Source: Chloroflexota bacterium
Lineage (GTDB): Bacteria > Chloroflexota > Anaerolineae > 4572-78 > J111
Direction: 5' to 3'
Length of the DNA stretch: 5,950 bases
NCBI GenBank assembly: GCA_003695455.1
Contig: RFJF01000318.1
Location: forward strand, 1 to 5,950
Shown: positions 1-5,950 of the stretch, one piece after another
How positions within the stretch are numbered: position 1 is the first letter of the stretch
How the letters are laid out: each line of letters starts with the position of its first letter
Notes under the pieces: model-generated
Database searches by the model: none
Seen by the model: only the letters and a program-made list of their open reading frames with translations
What the model was told of the DNA's origin: nothing
Position numbers and translations under genes: made by a program

Positions 1-934
1 CGGCAATACCCTGCGGGGTCACCACTATTTTGCCGGGGGTGGCTACAAACCGGCCGGTTGTGCCTCCCTGTCCTGCCGCCCCCGATACGTTGATTGACAG
101 CGCGTGAGACAGGTTATCGGCTTTGAGACTGGAGTGAAACGAAACCCGGTAGCCTTTTCGCAATGATTTTTCAAGTTCCAGCAAAACATTTTGCACAGAG
201 TCAGTTGTTTTCAGCGCAAAAAATTGTCCACCCGTTAACGCGGCCTGCGTTTTGAGCGGGTGGGGGCCTTGCACTTTTTCGCCCAGGCCAATAATGTACA
301 GGGGCGCGCCGCTTTGTTGAATTTGGGCAAACACCTCATCGGGCGAGGGGCCGGCGGTGTTATCAACACTGTTGGTAACAATGATGATGGCTTTTCGTCC
401 GGCAGATAATTTGCCGAGCATTGCGGCGGCGTCAATGGTTGCCTGATGCAGCGCCGTTTTTTCTCCCCGGGGACTCAGACGGTTCACAGCGGCCTGCAGA
501 GCGGTGATGTTGTTGGTAAAGTTGTATTCCAGATTTACCTTGTTGCCAAAAGACAGCAAGGCGGCCTTGTCTGCCGGCCCCAGTTTGCTCATCATGTTGA
601 CTACTGCCGCTTTGGCTTCGGCCAGGTTGGCGTCGGTGGTGCTGGTATCTATGGCAAAAACCAGCCGCAAATCCGCCATCGAGGCAGGTTCAACCGTGAC
701 AGAACCGGCAGCAAGCGGCTGGTCGTCCTCAAAAATCTCAAAATTCTCGACCGTTAAATTTTCCACCGGGCCGCCGGCATCCGATACCGTCAACCACGCC
801 GAAATCTCCGGAAAATCCCGGCTTTCAACGTTGGTCAGGGTTACGGTTAACGGTTCCTGCTGGGCAACCGCCCCGGCAGCCAAACCGAACATCAACAGCA
901 GCCCCGCCCCCAACAAAACAACGGCCCTGAACAT
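1..934 (-). CDS. Secreted VWA (von Willebrand factor A) domain protein, C-terminus cut by window edge
   Basis: This frame is open from an ATG at 934 to base 1, giving 311 visible residues and no stop, so the 3' end lies outside the window. Residues 1-24 form a signal peptide: a short start, a Leu/Ala/Gly core and AVA before QQ at the likely cleavage site, so the mature protein should be outside the membrane. Residues about 30-85 match the lead-in of VWFA-related proteins (GGPVENLTVENFEIFEDDQP, residues 54-73). The VWA fold follows, with strand VFAID and MIDAS residues D96, S98, T100 and T160. The last MIDAS Asp, usually in a TDG motif, is Asn188 (VTNSVD), so metal binding may be altered. Residues 195-275 complete the fold (LYIIGLGEKV; ALTGGQFF), and beta-rich sequence follows. 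VWA domains usually mediate protein-protein adhesion. The gene follows the FHA-like gene by 20 bases. No clear ribosome site precedes the ATG; an in-frame GTG at 946 is a weaker alternative. The link to the tail genes is by position only. Confidence 0.85.
   Translation of the reverse strand, partial: MFRAVVLLGAGLLLMFGLAAGAVAQQEPLTVTLTNVESRDFPEISAWLTVSDAGGPVENLTVENFEIFEDDQPLAAGSVTVEPASMADLRLVFAIDTSTTDANLAEAKAAVVNMMSKLGPADKAALLSFGNKVNLEYNFTNNITALQAAVNRLSPRGEKTALHQATIDAAAMLGKLSAGRKAIIIVTNSVDNTAGPSPDEVFAQIQQSGAPLYIIGLGEKVQGPHPLKTQAALTGGQFFALKTTDSVQNVLLELEKSLRKGYRVSFHSSLKADNLSHALSINVSGAAGQGGTTGRFVATPGKIVVTPQGIA
860..934 (-). other. Predicted Sec signal peptide of the VWA protein
   Basis: The region encodes about 25 residues: MFRAVVLLGAGLLLMFGLAA then GAVAQ. 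It has one Arg near the start, a continuous hydrophobic stretch of about 18 residues, and a small-x-small AVA site before Gln-Gln. There is no Cys after the small residues, so it is not a lipoprotein signal. Its presence in an otherwise cytoplasmic tail-machine operon implies that this product acts outside the membrane. The sequence does not exclude an uncleaved membrane anchor. Confidence 0.8.
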
Positions 935-954
935 AATTGTGAACACAGAGAGTT

Positions 955-1782
955 TTACGGAGTGGCCCACCAGTCTTCTTCCTCTTCTTTTACAATTGAG
1001 TCAGGCTTTGCCGGCCGAACTGCGACCTTCAGTTTTTGGGCCGGCGTCACCTGCCCCGATGACTCTGTTTCCAACTCGCCGTCCCACGCATCGGCTGCGG
1101 GGCCGCGCGGTTTCCGGTCATCCGGGTTGGAATTGGATTCTGTGTGCTGCTCCGGCTGCTCTGATTGAACCGGAGTTGACAATTCAATTTTTTCATCGGG
1201 TGTGTCAATGACCAAAATGAGTTCTTCTTCCGGTGCATCCGGTGATTCTGCCACCGGCGCAGGCAAAGATTCCGCCCCGGCATTGGCCGGCTCGCTGTCT
1301 GGTGCAGCGGTTGTTTCATCCTGATGTGTGGCAGTTTCGGCGATGGTTTCGGGTTGGATTGCATCGCTTTCCTGGTTGCGTTCAACCGGCGATTCTTTTT
1401 TGGTGTGTGTTCTGGTTTGGGTCTCCGGACCGGCCAACGATGGCAATTCAGTTGTTTCAACGGTTTGTAACTGCGCCGGTTCTGCATCTGCCGCCCACAA
1501 CGCTTCCGTTTCAGGCGATGCCGGTGCCTGAACCTGTGGCGGCGGCATTGTTTCAACCGGTTCCGACCACCAATCCGGGTGTGCTGCGGAGACCGGAGCG
1601 GTTGGAGGTTGGGCAGGATTTGCCGGTTTTCGCGGCGCGCCGGCTTTGACAACCAACGCCGGTGCGGGTCTATCCTCAACCGGTGCACCCCACCCGGCAT
1701 CCTGTTTTGCAGCGGGCGCAGCAGGTGGCGGGGCCGGAGTTGTGGTTTCTGGGGGGCGGGTTGTGATTTTTTTGGTTGGCAC
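955..1782 (-). other. Disordered Pro/Glu/Ala-rich tail with repeated Trp motifs
   Basis: These bases encode residues about 237-511 of the FHA-like protein. The composition is low-complexity (runs such as TTTPAPPPAAPAA and EEEE) with almost no hydrophobic core; one ELILVID segment near residues 423-429 is the exception. Short Trp motifs recur: DAGWGAPVE (264-272), PDWWSEPVE (305-313), LWAADAEP (331-338), ADAWDGELE (466-473) and EDWWATP at the extreme C-terminus (505-511). Three share acidic-Trp-(Trp/Gly)-small-x-Pro, and two end in PVE. Spaced copies in a flexible chain look like short linear binding motifs, perhaps for a repeated partner. That function is inference. Confidence 0.6.
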
Positions 1783-2490
1783 AAGACTCAGTTGGTGCCG
1801 GTAAAAAGGCAGCACATCAATAATTTGAGATACTGTGGCCTGTTCGCCGGGGTACGTTTCCGGGGCCATGGCCCGGATGACAATGCGCCACTTGCCTGCC
1901 AGCGGCTTGTGTCCGCGGTGGTGCAAACGGAAGAGAACATCTTTTTCTGCGCCGGACGAGAGCAGCGGGCCGGGGGCAATGTCAAAACAGTCCGGCTCCA
2001 ACCCATCAAGCGACAGGTCAAACCGGGCGCCAACCCGCCGGCCCAGATTGCACACCGTCACCAACCCTTCAAGCGACCGGTTGGGGTTGAGTTGCGTAGT
2101 TGGCATCTTCAATTTCAACCCAATTGAGCGGCTGTTTTGCACCGAGGCTGTCTCATCTCTGTTGCCGGCGTGAAAAATCAGGGTGAATTCTCCCAGTTTG
2201 AATTGCAAACCATCTGTCAGGTTGAGCACGGAACGGGGCGCAAGCACACTTTCCTGTTCGCTGCCCACCACAATGTCTGCGTCACCCAGATTTATCAATT
2301 TGTGAACGGTGTGGCCGTTGGTGGTGGTAATCAGTTGCACCTGCAAGGGCGCAACACCGCTGCCATAGCGGTCATTCAGCACAACATCGTTGGTGTCTGC
2401 GCTGCCAATGTGAACAATCCCTTTAGTTAGAGAAAATTCTTTGCGCCAGCCGTCGTGGTTGATGATTTCCAGTTTGGTTTGTTGATTCAT
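955..2490 (-). CDS. FHA-like domain protein with Ig-like domain and long disordered Trp-motif tail
   Basis: The protein has 511 residues and three parts. Residues 1-108 resemble a forkhead-associated (FHA) fold: IVHIGSADTNDVVLND, then alternating strands, a NLGDADIVVG turn, and LTDGLQFKLGEFTLIF as the final strands. The usual phosphothreonine-binding residues (GR, SxxH, NG) are not visible: G29 is followed by Ser, and neither the His nor the Asn-Gly pair is present. Residues about 122-236 look like an Ig-like beta sandwich. Residues about 237-511 are rich in Pro, Glu, Ala and Thr, probably disordered, with Trp motifs at 267, 307-308, 332, 469 and 507-508. There is no signal peptide or membrane segment, so it is probably cytoplasmic. 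The ATG at 2490 is chosen because an in-frame TAA lies just upstream. The only GGAGG (2513-2517) is 22 bases away, so the ribosome site is weak. The gene is 18 bases after the DUF4159-like gene. A role as scaffold or adaptor of the tail machine is inferred from position and architecture only. Confidence 0.85.
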   Translation of the reverse strand: MNQQTKLEIINHDGWRKEFSLTKGIVHIGSADTNDVVLNDRYGSGVAPLQVQLITTTNGHTVHKLINLGDADIVVGSEQESVLAPRSVLNLTDGLQFKLGEFTLIFHAGNRDETASVQNSRSIGLKLKMPTTQLNPNRSLEGLVTVCNLGRRVGARFDLSLDGLEPDCFDIAPGPLLSSGAEKDVLFRLHHRGHKPLAGKWRIVIRAMAPETYPGEQATVSQIIDVLPFYRHQLSLVPTKKITTRPPETTTPAPPPAAPAAKQDAGWGAPVEDRPAPALVVKAGAPRKPANPAQPPTAPVSAAHPDWWSEPVETMPPPQVQAPASPETEALWAADAEPAQLQTVETTELPSLAGPETQTRTHTKKESPVERNQESDAIQPETIAETATHQDETTAAPDSEPANAGAESLPAPVAESPDAPEEELILVIDTPDEKIELSTPVQSEQPEQHTESNSNPDDRKPRGPAADAWDGELETESSGQVTPAQKLKVAVRPAKPDSIVKEEEEDWWATP

Positions 2491-2508
2491 AGCACTGTGC
2501 GATTATCG

Positions 2509-3636
2509 TCAGCCTCCAAACCGACGACGTTCCGCGGCGTAGGTGATAATGTTGCCACCCCACTCAACCGCGGCCCGTATTTCTTCCCGTGAAGCCAGCC
2601 GTCCCTGACGCTCACCCTGCCACAGCAGGCCGTAATTGTTGGTGCTGAAAATGACGCCCCCGGCGGCTTCCACCCTCGGGTTACCCTCGGTTTGGTACCC
2701 CGGCGGCGGCGCGGCAAAATAATAGGGGCGGGTCAACAAGCGACTCTCCGGCTTTAACGGTTCCGGTTTCATATCTTTGGCGGTTAACATCTTCATAAAA
2801 CTGGCTTCGGCTTTGTCATCAATGCTTTCTATCAGCAATGTGCCGTTGCCCCGGCGCACGTAATTGCGCAACCCGTTCATTGCCCCTGCCGACAGTTCAA
2901 AATCGCCCTGTCCAACCAGATAAATCAGAGTATTACTTACAATGCCGGGGCCAATGACCACATTGTCTTCTACAGAAATCCGAAACTTGCCGGAATGATT
3001 GAGGTTTTGGGCCAAATAGGTGGCGCCCCGCCCGTGCCGGGGGTCAGATACATCACCCAAATAACTGACCGCAACCTTCACCTCCGGCGGTGCGCCTACT
3101 TCCTGCCGAAAGCGCAGGTCCACTTCGTCGAGGTCAGGGAAAATGGGGTTTTTGGCGTTGAGCAACACAGATTTTCGGCTGCTGCGGCGAATACGGGCCA
3201 ATTCAATGCCGGGGTCATCTGTCAGCGTAACCTGGGCCGATATTGAAAATTCGCTGTGAATGTACGTAGGCGCACCTTCCAACTGGCTGCCGTTTTCGGC
3301 CTTGGGGCTGCTTTCGCCGTAACTCAGTACCAAATGAAAAAGTCCTTCCATTTCGTGTCCAATATCGTAGGCTACCGGCTGTGGCAGAACAATCACCTGC
3401 CCGGTCTGGTCAATGCCAATGCCCGGCAAAATATACAATGACGTATCCGGCGGGTCGCTGGCAATCACCTCAAGCCCGGACAGGATGCCGGCGCCGTGGC
3501 TAAACAGCGCGTGCAACCCCTGGCTGCGGCGATGGTATTCGTGCGCTTCGTCCCAAACTGCGGCGGTAATTGCCATGCCGTCAAACGGCTTGATTCTTTT
3601 TGCGGGATAATGTTGGAATAATTCTTCCGAATTCAT
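2509..3636 (-). CDS. Baseplate-operon protein with C-terminal DUF4159-like domain
   Basis: The protein has 375 residues. The N-terminal half (about 1-180) carries a pattern I associate with accessory proteins of phage-tail-like baseplate operons: FDGM (18-21), YHRRSQGLHALFSHGAGILS then GLEV (34-57), and PGIGIDQTGQVIVL (71-84), followed by IELARIRR (145-152). The C-terminal half (about 186-372) resembles DUF4159, a domain with a glutamine-amidotransferase-like fold: TLIYLVGQGDFELSAGAMNG then LRNYVRRGNGTLLIE (236-270), GGVIFSTNNYGLLW (326-339), and a closing EWGGNIITYAAERR. No catalytic Cys triad is evident, so an enzymatic role is not claimed. There is no signal peptide or membrane segment. 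The start is set at ATG 3636 because AAGGTGG lies 5 bases upstream; a GTG at 3645 would add three residues but has no ribosome site. It sits 14 bases after the tail gene. The function is unknown; an extra baseplate or assembly component is the likeliest reading. The DUF4159 call is from memory of the family pattern. Confidence 0.8.
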   Translation of the reverse strand: MNSEELFQHYPAKRIKPFDGMAITAAVWDEAHEYHRRSQGLHALFSHGAGILSGLEVIASDPPDTSLYILPGIGIDQTGQVIVLPQPVAYDIGHEMEGLFHLVLSYGESSPKAENGSQLEGAPTYIHSEFSISAQVTLTDDPGIELARIRRSSRKSVLLNAKNPIFPDLDEVDLRFRQEVGAPPEVKVAVSYLGDVSDPRHGRGATYLAQNLNHSGKFRISVEDNVVIGPGIVSNTLIYLVGQGDFELSAGAMNGLRNYVRRGNGTLLIESIDDKAEASFMKMLTAKDMKPEPLKPESRLLTRPYYFAAPPPGYQTEGNPRVEAAGGVIFSTNNYGLLWQGERQGRLASREEIRAAVEWGGNIITYAAERRRFGG

Positions 3637-3641
3637 GTCAG

Positions 3642-3648
3642 CCACCTT
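3642..3648 (-). promoter_or_regulatory. Ribosome binding site for the DUF4159-like gene
   Basis: AAGGTGG on the minus strand lies 5 bases before the ATG at 3636. It is the best Shine-Dalgarno match at a gene junction here and decides the start in favour of 3636 over the GTG at 3645, which lies inside the site itself. Confidence 0.7.
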
Positions 3649-3650
3649 GA

Positions 3651-4805
3651 TTAATCATCTAATTTGAACCAAATTGCGGCCTGGGCGGCAATTTCGTTAT
3701 CTTTTTTTACAACCGGCTGCGCCGGTTTGGCCGGTTCTGCCAGTTCATTATTTACGTTGAGCGGTTCCAGATGCAGCGTGTAAACGGTGTGCGCCGGCTT
3801 TTGGCGCTCGATGATGGCCTCAATGGTTTGCCGCCGAACATCCTCCAGCCGTTTCTGCTCCTGTTTTGTCGAAGCCTGAACAGGAGGCAGGCGCAGCGTA
3901 ACCGTAAAGGTGTGGGGAACATTTCCGTGCCCCAGGGCAATACCGGGGCCTAATCTGGAATCCGCACCCAGAATAAAATTTTCGGCGCGCTGCTCAACAA
4001 TTTCTGCCGTTTGTCCGGTGTACAGTTCAAGGTATTTGAGCAGCCCCCACCGGGTTCCCCGGCTGCGGTGCAACGCAATGGCCCACCGAATCAGCTGCCG
4101 AACCCCTTCTTCGGGCCAGGATTCATCCAGTTCAAGATCAAGCCAGGATGCCAGCCACGGCAGAAAGCGCGCCGGAGTTAATCTGGGGTCAAAATAGTTG
4201 GCAATACTGTCAATTTGCGTGTCAATGGGAGACCAGAAACTTTCAAAGAGCATCAAAAACCGGCCCATAAATTCATCCTGCTCGTAAAGTTCTGGCAAGT
4301 AACGCAAATATCCGCCTTTGGGTTCAACATTAACGGTTGCATACTCCTGAGTCAGAATATGGTGAGCGGAGTTGGTGACAACGGCCTGACTTTCAAAATT
4401 TATTTTCAACTGGGCCGGCCCAACTCTGGCTTCAGCCTGAAACTCAAAGCTGCTTCCGGCCGGCAGATTGCCTTCAAGAAACCAGACCAGGTAGCGCGCG
4501 TTCTTTTCAATTTCAACATACGGCAGCAGACCGTTCAATTTTGGGTCGGCGTGGTATTCTCCCAGTTCAAGTCCGTTGGGCATACTGACTCTGAGTGTCA
4601 GGTTGGACTGTGCCTTTAAAAATTCAACCTGCGTAAAAAAGGTAACTTGTTCGCCGGGGTAACGGCGGCAGAAATCGGTGACGTGTGATACAACCACCGG
4701 GCTGATTTTTTGGCCCGTTTGTTGCACGGCGCCGGCTTGCGCCGGCGGGTCGCCATTCCACGGCGATTTGGTAACGGGCGTTTGCGTGGTTTTTATTGTT
4801 GCCAT
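3651..4805 (-). CDS. Phage tail protein, P2 gpI family, with N-terminal beta domain
   Basis: The protein has 384 residues. Residues about 163-345 match the tail protein I family (Tail_P2_I / 'phage tail protein domain', TIGR02242 type): YLRYLPELYEQDEFMGRFLM then LFESF (167-190), IDSIANYFDPRLTPARFLPW then LASWLDLEL (198-226), GVRQLIRWAIALHRSRGTRW (234-253) and LLKYLELYTG (255-264). In contractile tails this protein sits at the baseplate rim and links the wedge to fibres. Residues about 42-162 are an added beta-rich domain with a surface/adhesion look (RYPGEQVTFF; LTLRVSMPNGLELGEY; LPAGSSFEFQAEARV), not usual for plain P2 gpI. The C-terminal 35 residues are a Pro/Ala/Lys linker ending AIWFKLDD. 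ATG 4805 is chosen over a TTG at 4829: it follows the upstream stop by one base and has a purine-rich site before it. Tight coupling to the baseplate J-like gene supports equal synthesis of two neighbouring baseplate parts. Confidence 0.92.
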   Translation of the reverse strand: MATIKTTQTPVTKSPWNGDPPAQAGAVQQTGQKISPVVVSHVTDFCRRYPGEQVTFFTQVEFLKAQSNLTLRVSMPNGLELGEYHADPKLNGLLPYVEIEKNARYLVWFLEGNLPAGSSFEFQAEARVGPAQLKINFESQAVVTNSAHHILTQEYATVNVEPKGGYLRYLPELYEQDEFMGRFLMLFESFWSPIDTQIDSIANYFDPRLTPARFLPWLASWLDLELDESWPEEGVRQLIRWAIALHRSRGTRWGLLKYLELYTGQTAEIVEQRAENFILGADSRLGPGIALGHGNVPHTFTVTLRLPPVQASTKQEQKRLEDVRRQTIEAIIERQKPAHTVYTLHLEPLNVNNELAEPAKPAQPVVKKDNEIAAQAAIWFKLDD

Positions 4806-4806
4806 G

Positions 4807-5949
4807 CTATTCTTCTTCCTCGCTGTCAAGGTCTACCATGACAACTTTGTGGTTTAACGAGCAGAGCAACGCGTTTGGGCGGATTTTGAACACTTTTTTG
4901 GTGACCGGCGTCAAATCCTCTTCTGATTCCGGCCGTTCTTCTTCGCCATCCAGTGGCATTTCTTCTCTGGGGATGACCGGACGCCAGTTAAGTTTTACAT
5001 CCAGCACGTGTTTTACGCCCGGTATTCGCTGGATGAGCGAAAAAATCTCGGGGATGTAGAGCGCGCGTCCAAAGGGCCAGCCTTCCCAATTACTGCCCAT
5101 CAAATCGTCAAGTTGCTCGGGGTCCGGGGCAATGTTCAACGGGCTGATGAATGTGTTAAGGCTATCAATGATTCTGGCTTTCACAATTTCCGGCTGAACA
5201 AACTCGGAGGGAACAATATCTGCCTGCACCTGTACGCCAATGTAATCAGGCTCTTTGACATGCAGAATGGTGGTTAGCAGCCGGTACTTATCCAGATATG
5301 ATTTGATGGTGTTTGCCAGCGGCTCGTCAATATTCAGCCGGGACAAATCTCCGGCCCGGAGCGAATCGGCCACTGCCGGCACCACCAGAATTTCCACAAC
5401 CCCCGGCGGTAAGCGACCATTGCTGTTTTGGGGAACATTGCATTTTACCCGTTCTACGGTTCGGGTAGCGCCTTTGGCCAAATCCTCGTAATCTTCCGGG
5501 GTCACGGCCCGCTGCTGCGCCCGCAACTCTCGCCTGGCCCGGGCCTTGATTTCATCCATATTTTCCTGGTCACGCCCGCCGCTGGCCCGGTTCAGGTTGG
5601 TCACCCGGGAAATGTAGGCCAGCGCCGTGGTTAACCCCTGAAGACTGTTGGCCGGTAAATTTCCTTTGGTTCCACCGCCGTACCGGTAACGGTTAATCTG
5701 AATTCGACGGCCGGATTCGGGAATCCGCCCGTACTGGCGGACGGTTCCATCGGGCTGGCGCACCGACGGCCCAAACTGGATTTGGCCGGTAGCTGTATCC
5801 AGCACAAAGTGGCGGTCGTAGCGGGTAGATTTTGAAAAATCCGGCACGCGCTGCCACGGCACAAAAACCAGTTCACCGTGCTGTTTTTCTTGTACGTACA
5901 CCGTTTCATCGTCTCGCAGGTTGAGAATGGGGGCATATTCCAGATTAAA
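4807..5949 (-). CDS. Putative baseplate assembly protein (baseplate J-like), N-terminus cut by window edge
   Basis: The frame is open to the right edge, so the 380 residues seen are the C-terminal part of a larger protein; a GTG at 5901 is internal, not a real start, because the reading frame continues upstream of it. The sequence follows the TIGR02243 / Baseplate_J pattern: IQFGPSVRQPDGTVRQYGRI, YRYGGGTKGNLP (visible 88-99), NLNRASGGRDQENMDEIKAR (118-137), RAVTPEDYEDLAKGATRTVE (147-166), a conserved VVEILVVP strand, an alpha/beta segment with PDYIGVQVQADIV, and FGRALYIPEIFSLIQRIPGV (293-312). This protein forms the wedge of contractile baseplates, around the spike and below the sheath. The last 55 residues are an extension with an acidic loop (GEEERPESEEDL) and a terminal DLDSEEEE, which I do not recognise as part of the core family. 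It is directly followed by the tail protein I gene, the usual order in contractile tails and eCIS clusters. Confidence 0.92.
   Translation of the reverse strand, partial: FNLEYAPILNLRDDETVYVQEKQHGELVFVPWQRVPDFSKSTRYDRHFVLDTATGQIQFGPSVRQPDGTVRQYGRIPESGRRIQINRYRYGGGTKGNLPANSLQGLTTALAYISRVTNLNRASGGRDQENMDEIKARARRELRAQQRAVTPEDYEDLAKGATRTVERVKCNVPQNSNGRLPPGVVEILVVPAVADSLRAGDLSRLNIDEPLANTIKSYLDKYRLLTTILHVKEPDYIGVQVQADIVPSEFVQPEIVKARIIDSLNTFISPLNIAPDPEQLDDLMGSNWEGWPFGRALYIPEIFSLIQRIPGVKHVLDVKLNWRPVIPREEMPLDGEEERPESEEDLTPVTKKVFKIRPNALLCSLNHKVVMVDLDSEEEE
4812..4821 (-). promoter_or_regulatory. Ribosome binding site inside the acidic tail codons of the upstream gene
   Basis: GAGGAAGAAG on the minus strand encodes Glu residues of the terminal EEEE of the baseplate protein and also lies 6 to 12 bases before the ATG at 4805 of the tail gene. 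The upstream stop TAG (4807-4809) is one base from that ATG, so termination-reinitiation coupling is likely. It supports ATG 4805 over the TTG at 4829. Confidence 0.6.
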
Positions 5950-5950
5950 C

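Noticed and set aside
504..1211. Plus-strand open frame of 235 codons
   Set aside because: It lies antisense across the end of the FHA-like gene and the start of the VWA gene, both of which have clear domains. Its translation shows no recognisable domain, and its low-complexity composition is what the antisense of these genes would give.
1047..1784. Minus-strand open frame of 245 codons, Arg/Pro-rich, overlapping the disordered tail
   Set aside because: It is an out-of-frame reading of the Pro/Glu/Ala-rich region, whose codon bias suppresses stops. It has no domain, and the overlapping frame has a proper start, upstream domains and a fitting stop.
1837..1860. YPGEQ(A/V)T shared by the FHA-like protein (213-219) and the tail protein (49-55)
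   Set aside because: The match is seven residues, and its position within the two beta domains differs (near the end in one, near the start in the other). PGE/PGQ turns are common in beta sandwiches, so it does not show shared ancestry.
3637..3645. GTG start three codons upstream for the DUF4159-like gene
   Set aside because: The GTG falls inside the AAGGTGG site that serves ATG 3636 and has no ribosome site of its own.
4729..4750. Repeated GCGCCGGC words and frequent GCCGGC palindromes
   Set aside because: They lie in coding sequence and follow from Ala/Gly/Pro codons in a GC-rich genome. No regular spacing or conserved flank was seen.
4806..4829. TTG start eight codons upstream for the tail protein
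   Set aside because: It would overlap the upstream gene and lose the purine-rich site that fits ATG 4805.
1..5950. Ordinary prophage
   Set aside because: Only baseplate/tail-end genes are phage-like, and they belong to families common in host-encoded eCIS clusters. The neighbours are not phage genes. It cannot be fully excluded without the flanks.

Overview
All five genes in this window lie on the minus strand. They are almost gapless (spacers of 1, 14, 18 and 20 bases) and read from high to low coordinates as one apparent operon. No gene is supported on the plus strand. No tRNA, rRNA, CRISPR array, insertion sequence or terminator was seen.

In transcription order: (1) 5949-4807, the C-terminal 380 residues of a baseplate J-like 'putative baseplate assembly protein', running off the right edge. 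(2) 4805-3651, a P2 gpI-type phage tail protein with an added N-terminal beta-rich domain. (3) 3636-2509, a two-part protein: a baseplate-operon-type N-terminal region joined to a DUF4159-like C-terminal domain. (4) 2490-955, a degenerate FHA-like domain, then an Ig-like domain, then a long Pro/Glu-rich tail carrying repeated Trp motifs. (5) 934-1, a secreted von Willebrand factor A (VWA) protein with a signal peptide, running off the left edge.

Genes 1 and 2 are the wedge/tail-end parts of a contractile phage-tail-like machine. The absence of capsid, terminase, portal or lysis genes, and the presence of FHA-like, DUF4159 and VWA proteins, fit a host-encoded extracellular contractile injection system (eCIS-like) better than a prophage. 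Sheath, tube, spike and AAA+ ATPase genes are not in the window and would be expected beyond the right edge. Genes 3 to 5 look like an accessory module: a possible extra baseplate component, an intracellular FHA-like scaffold with a flexible tail, and an exported VWA adhesion or anchoring protein. That division of labour is inference.

The organism cannot be fixed from this window. Moderate GC, weak or absent Shine-Dalgarno sites before some genes, and the mix of 'putative baseplate assembly', FHA and VWFA-related proteins suggest a free-living environmental bacterium. Chloroflexota is my best guess, at low confidence.
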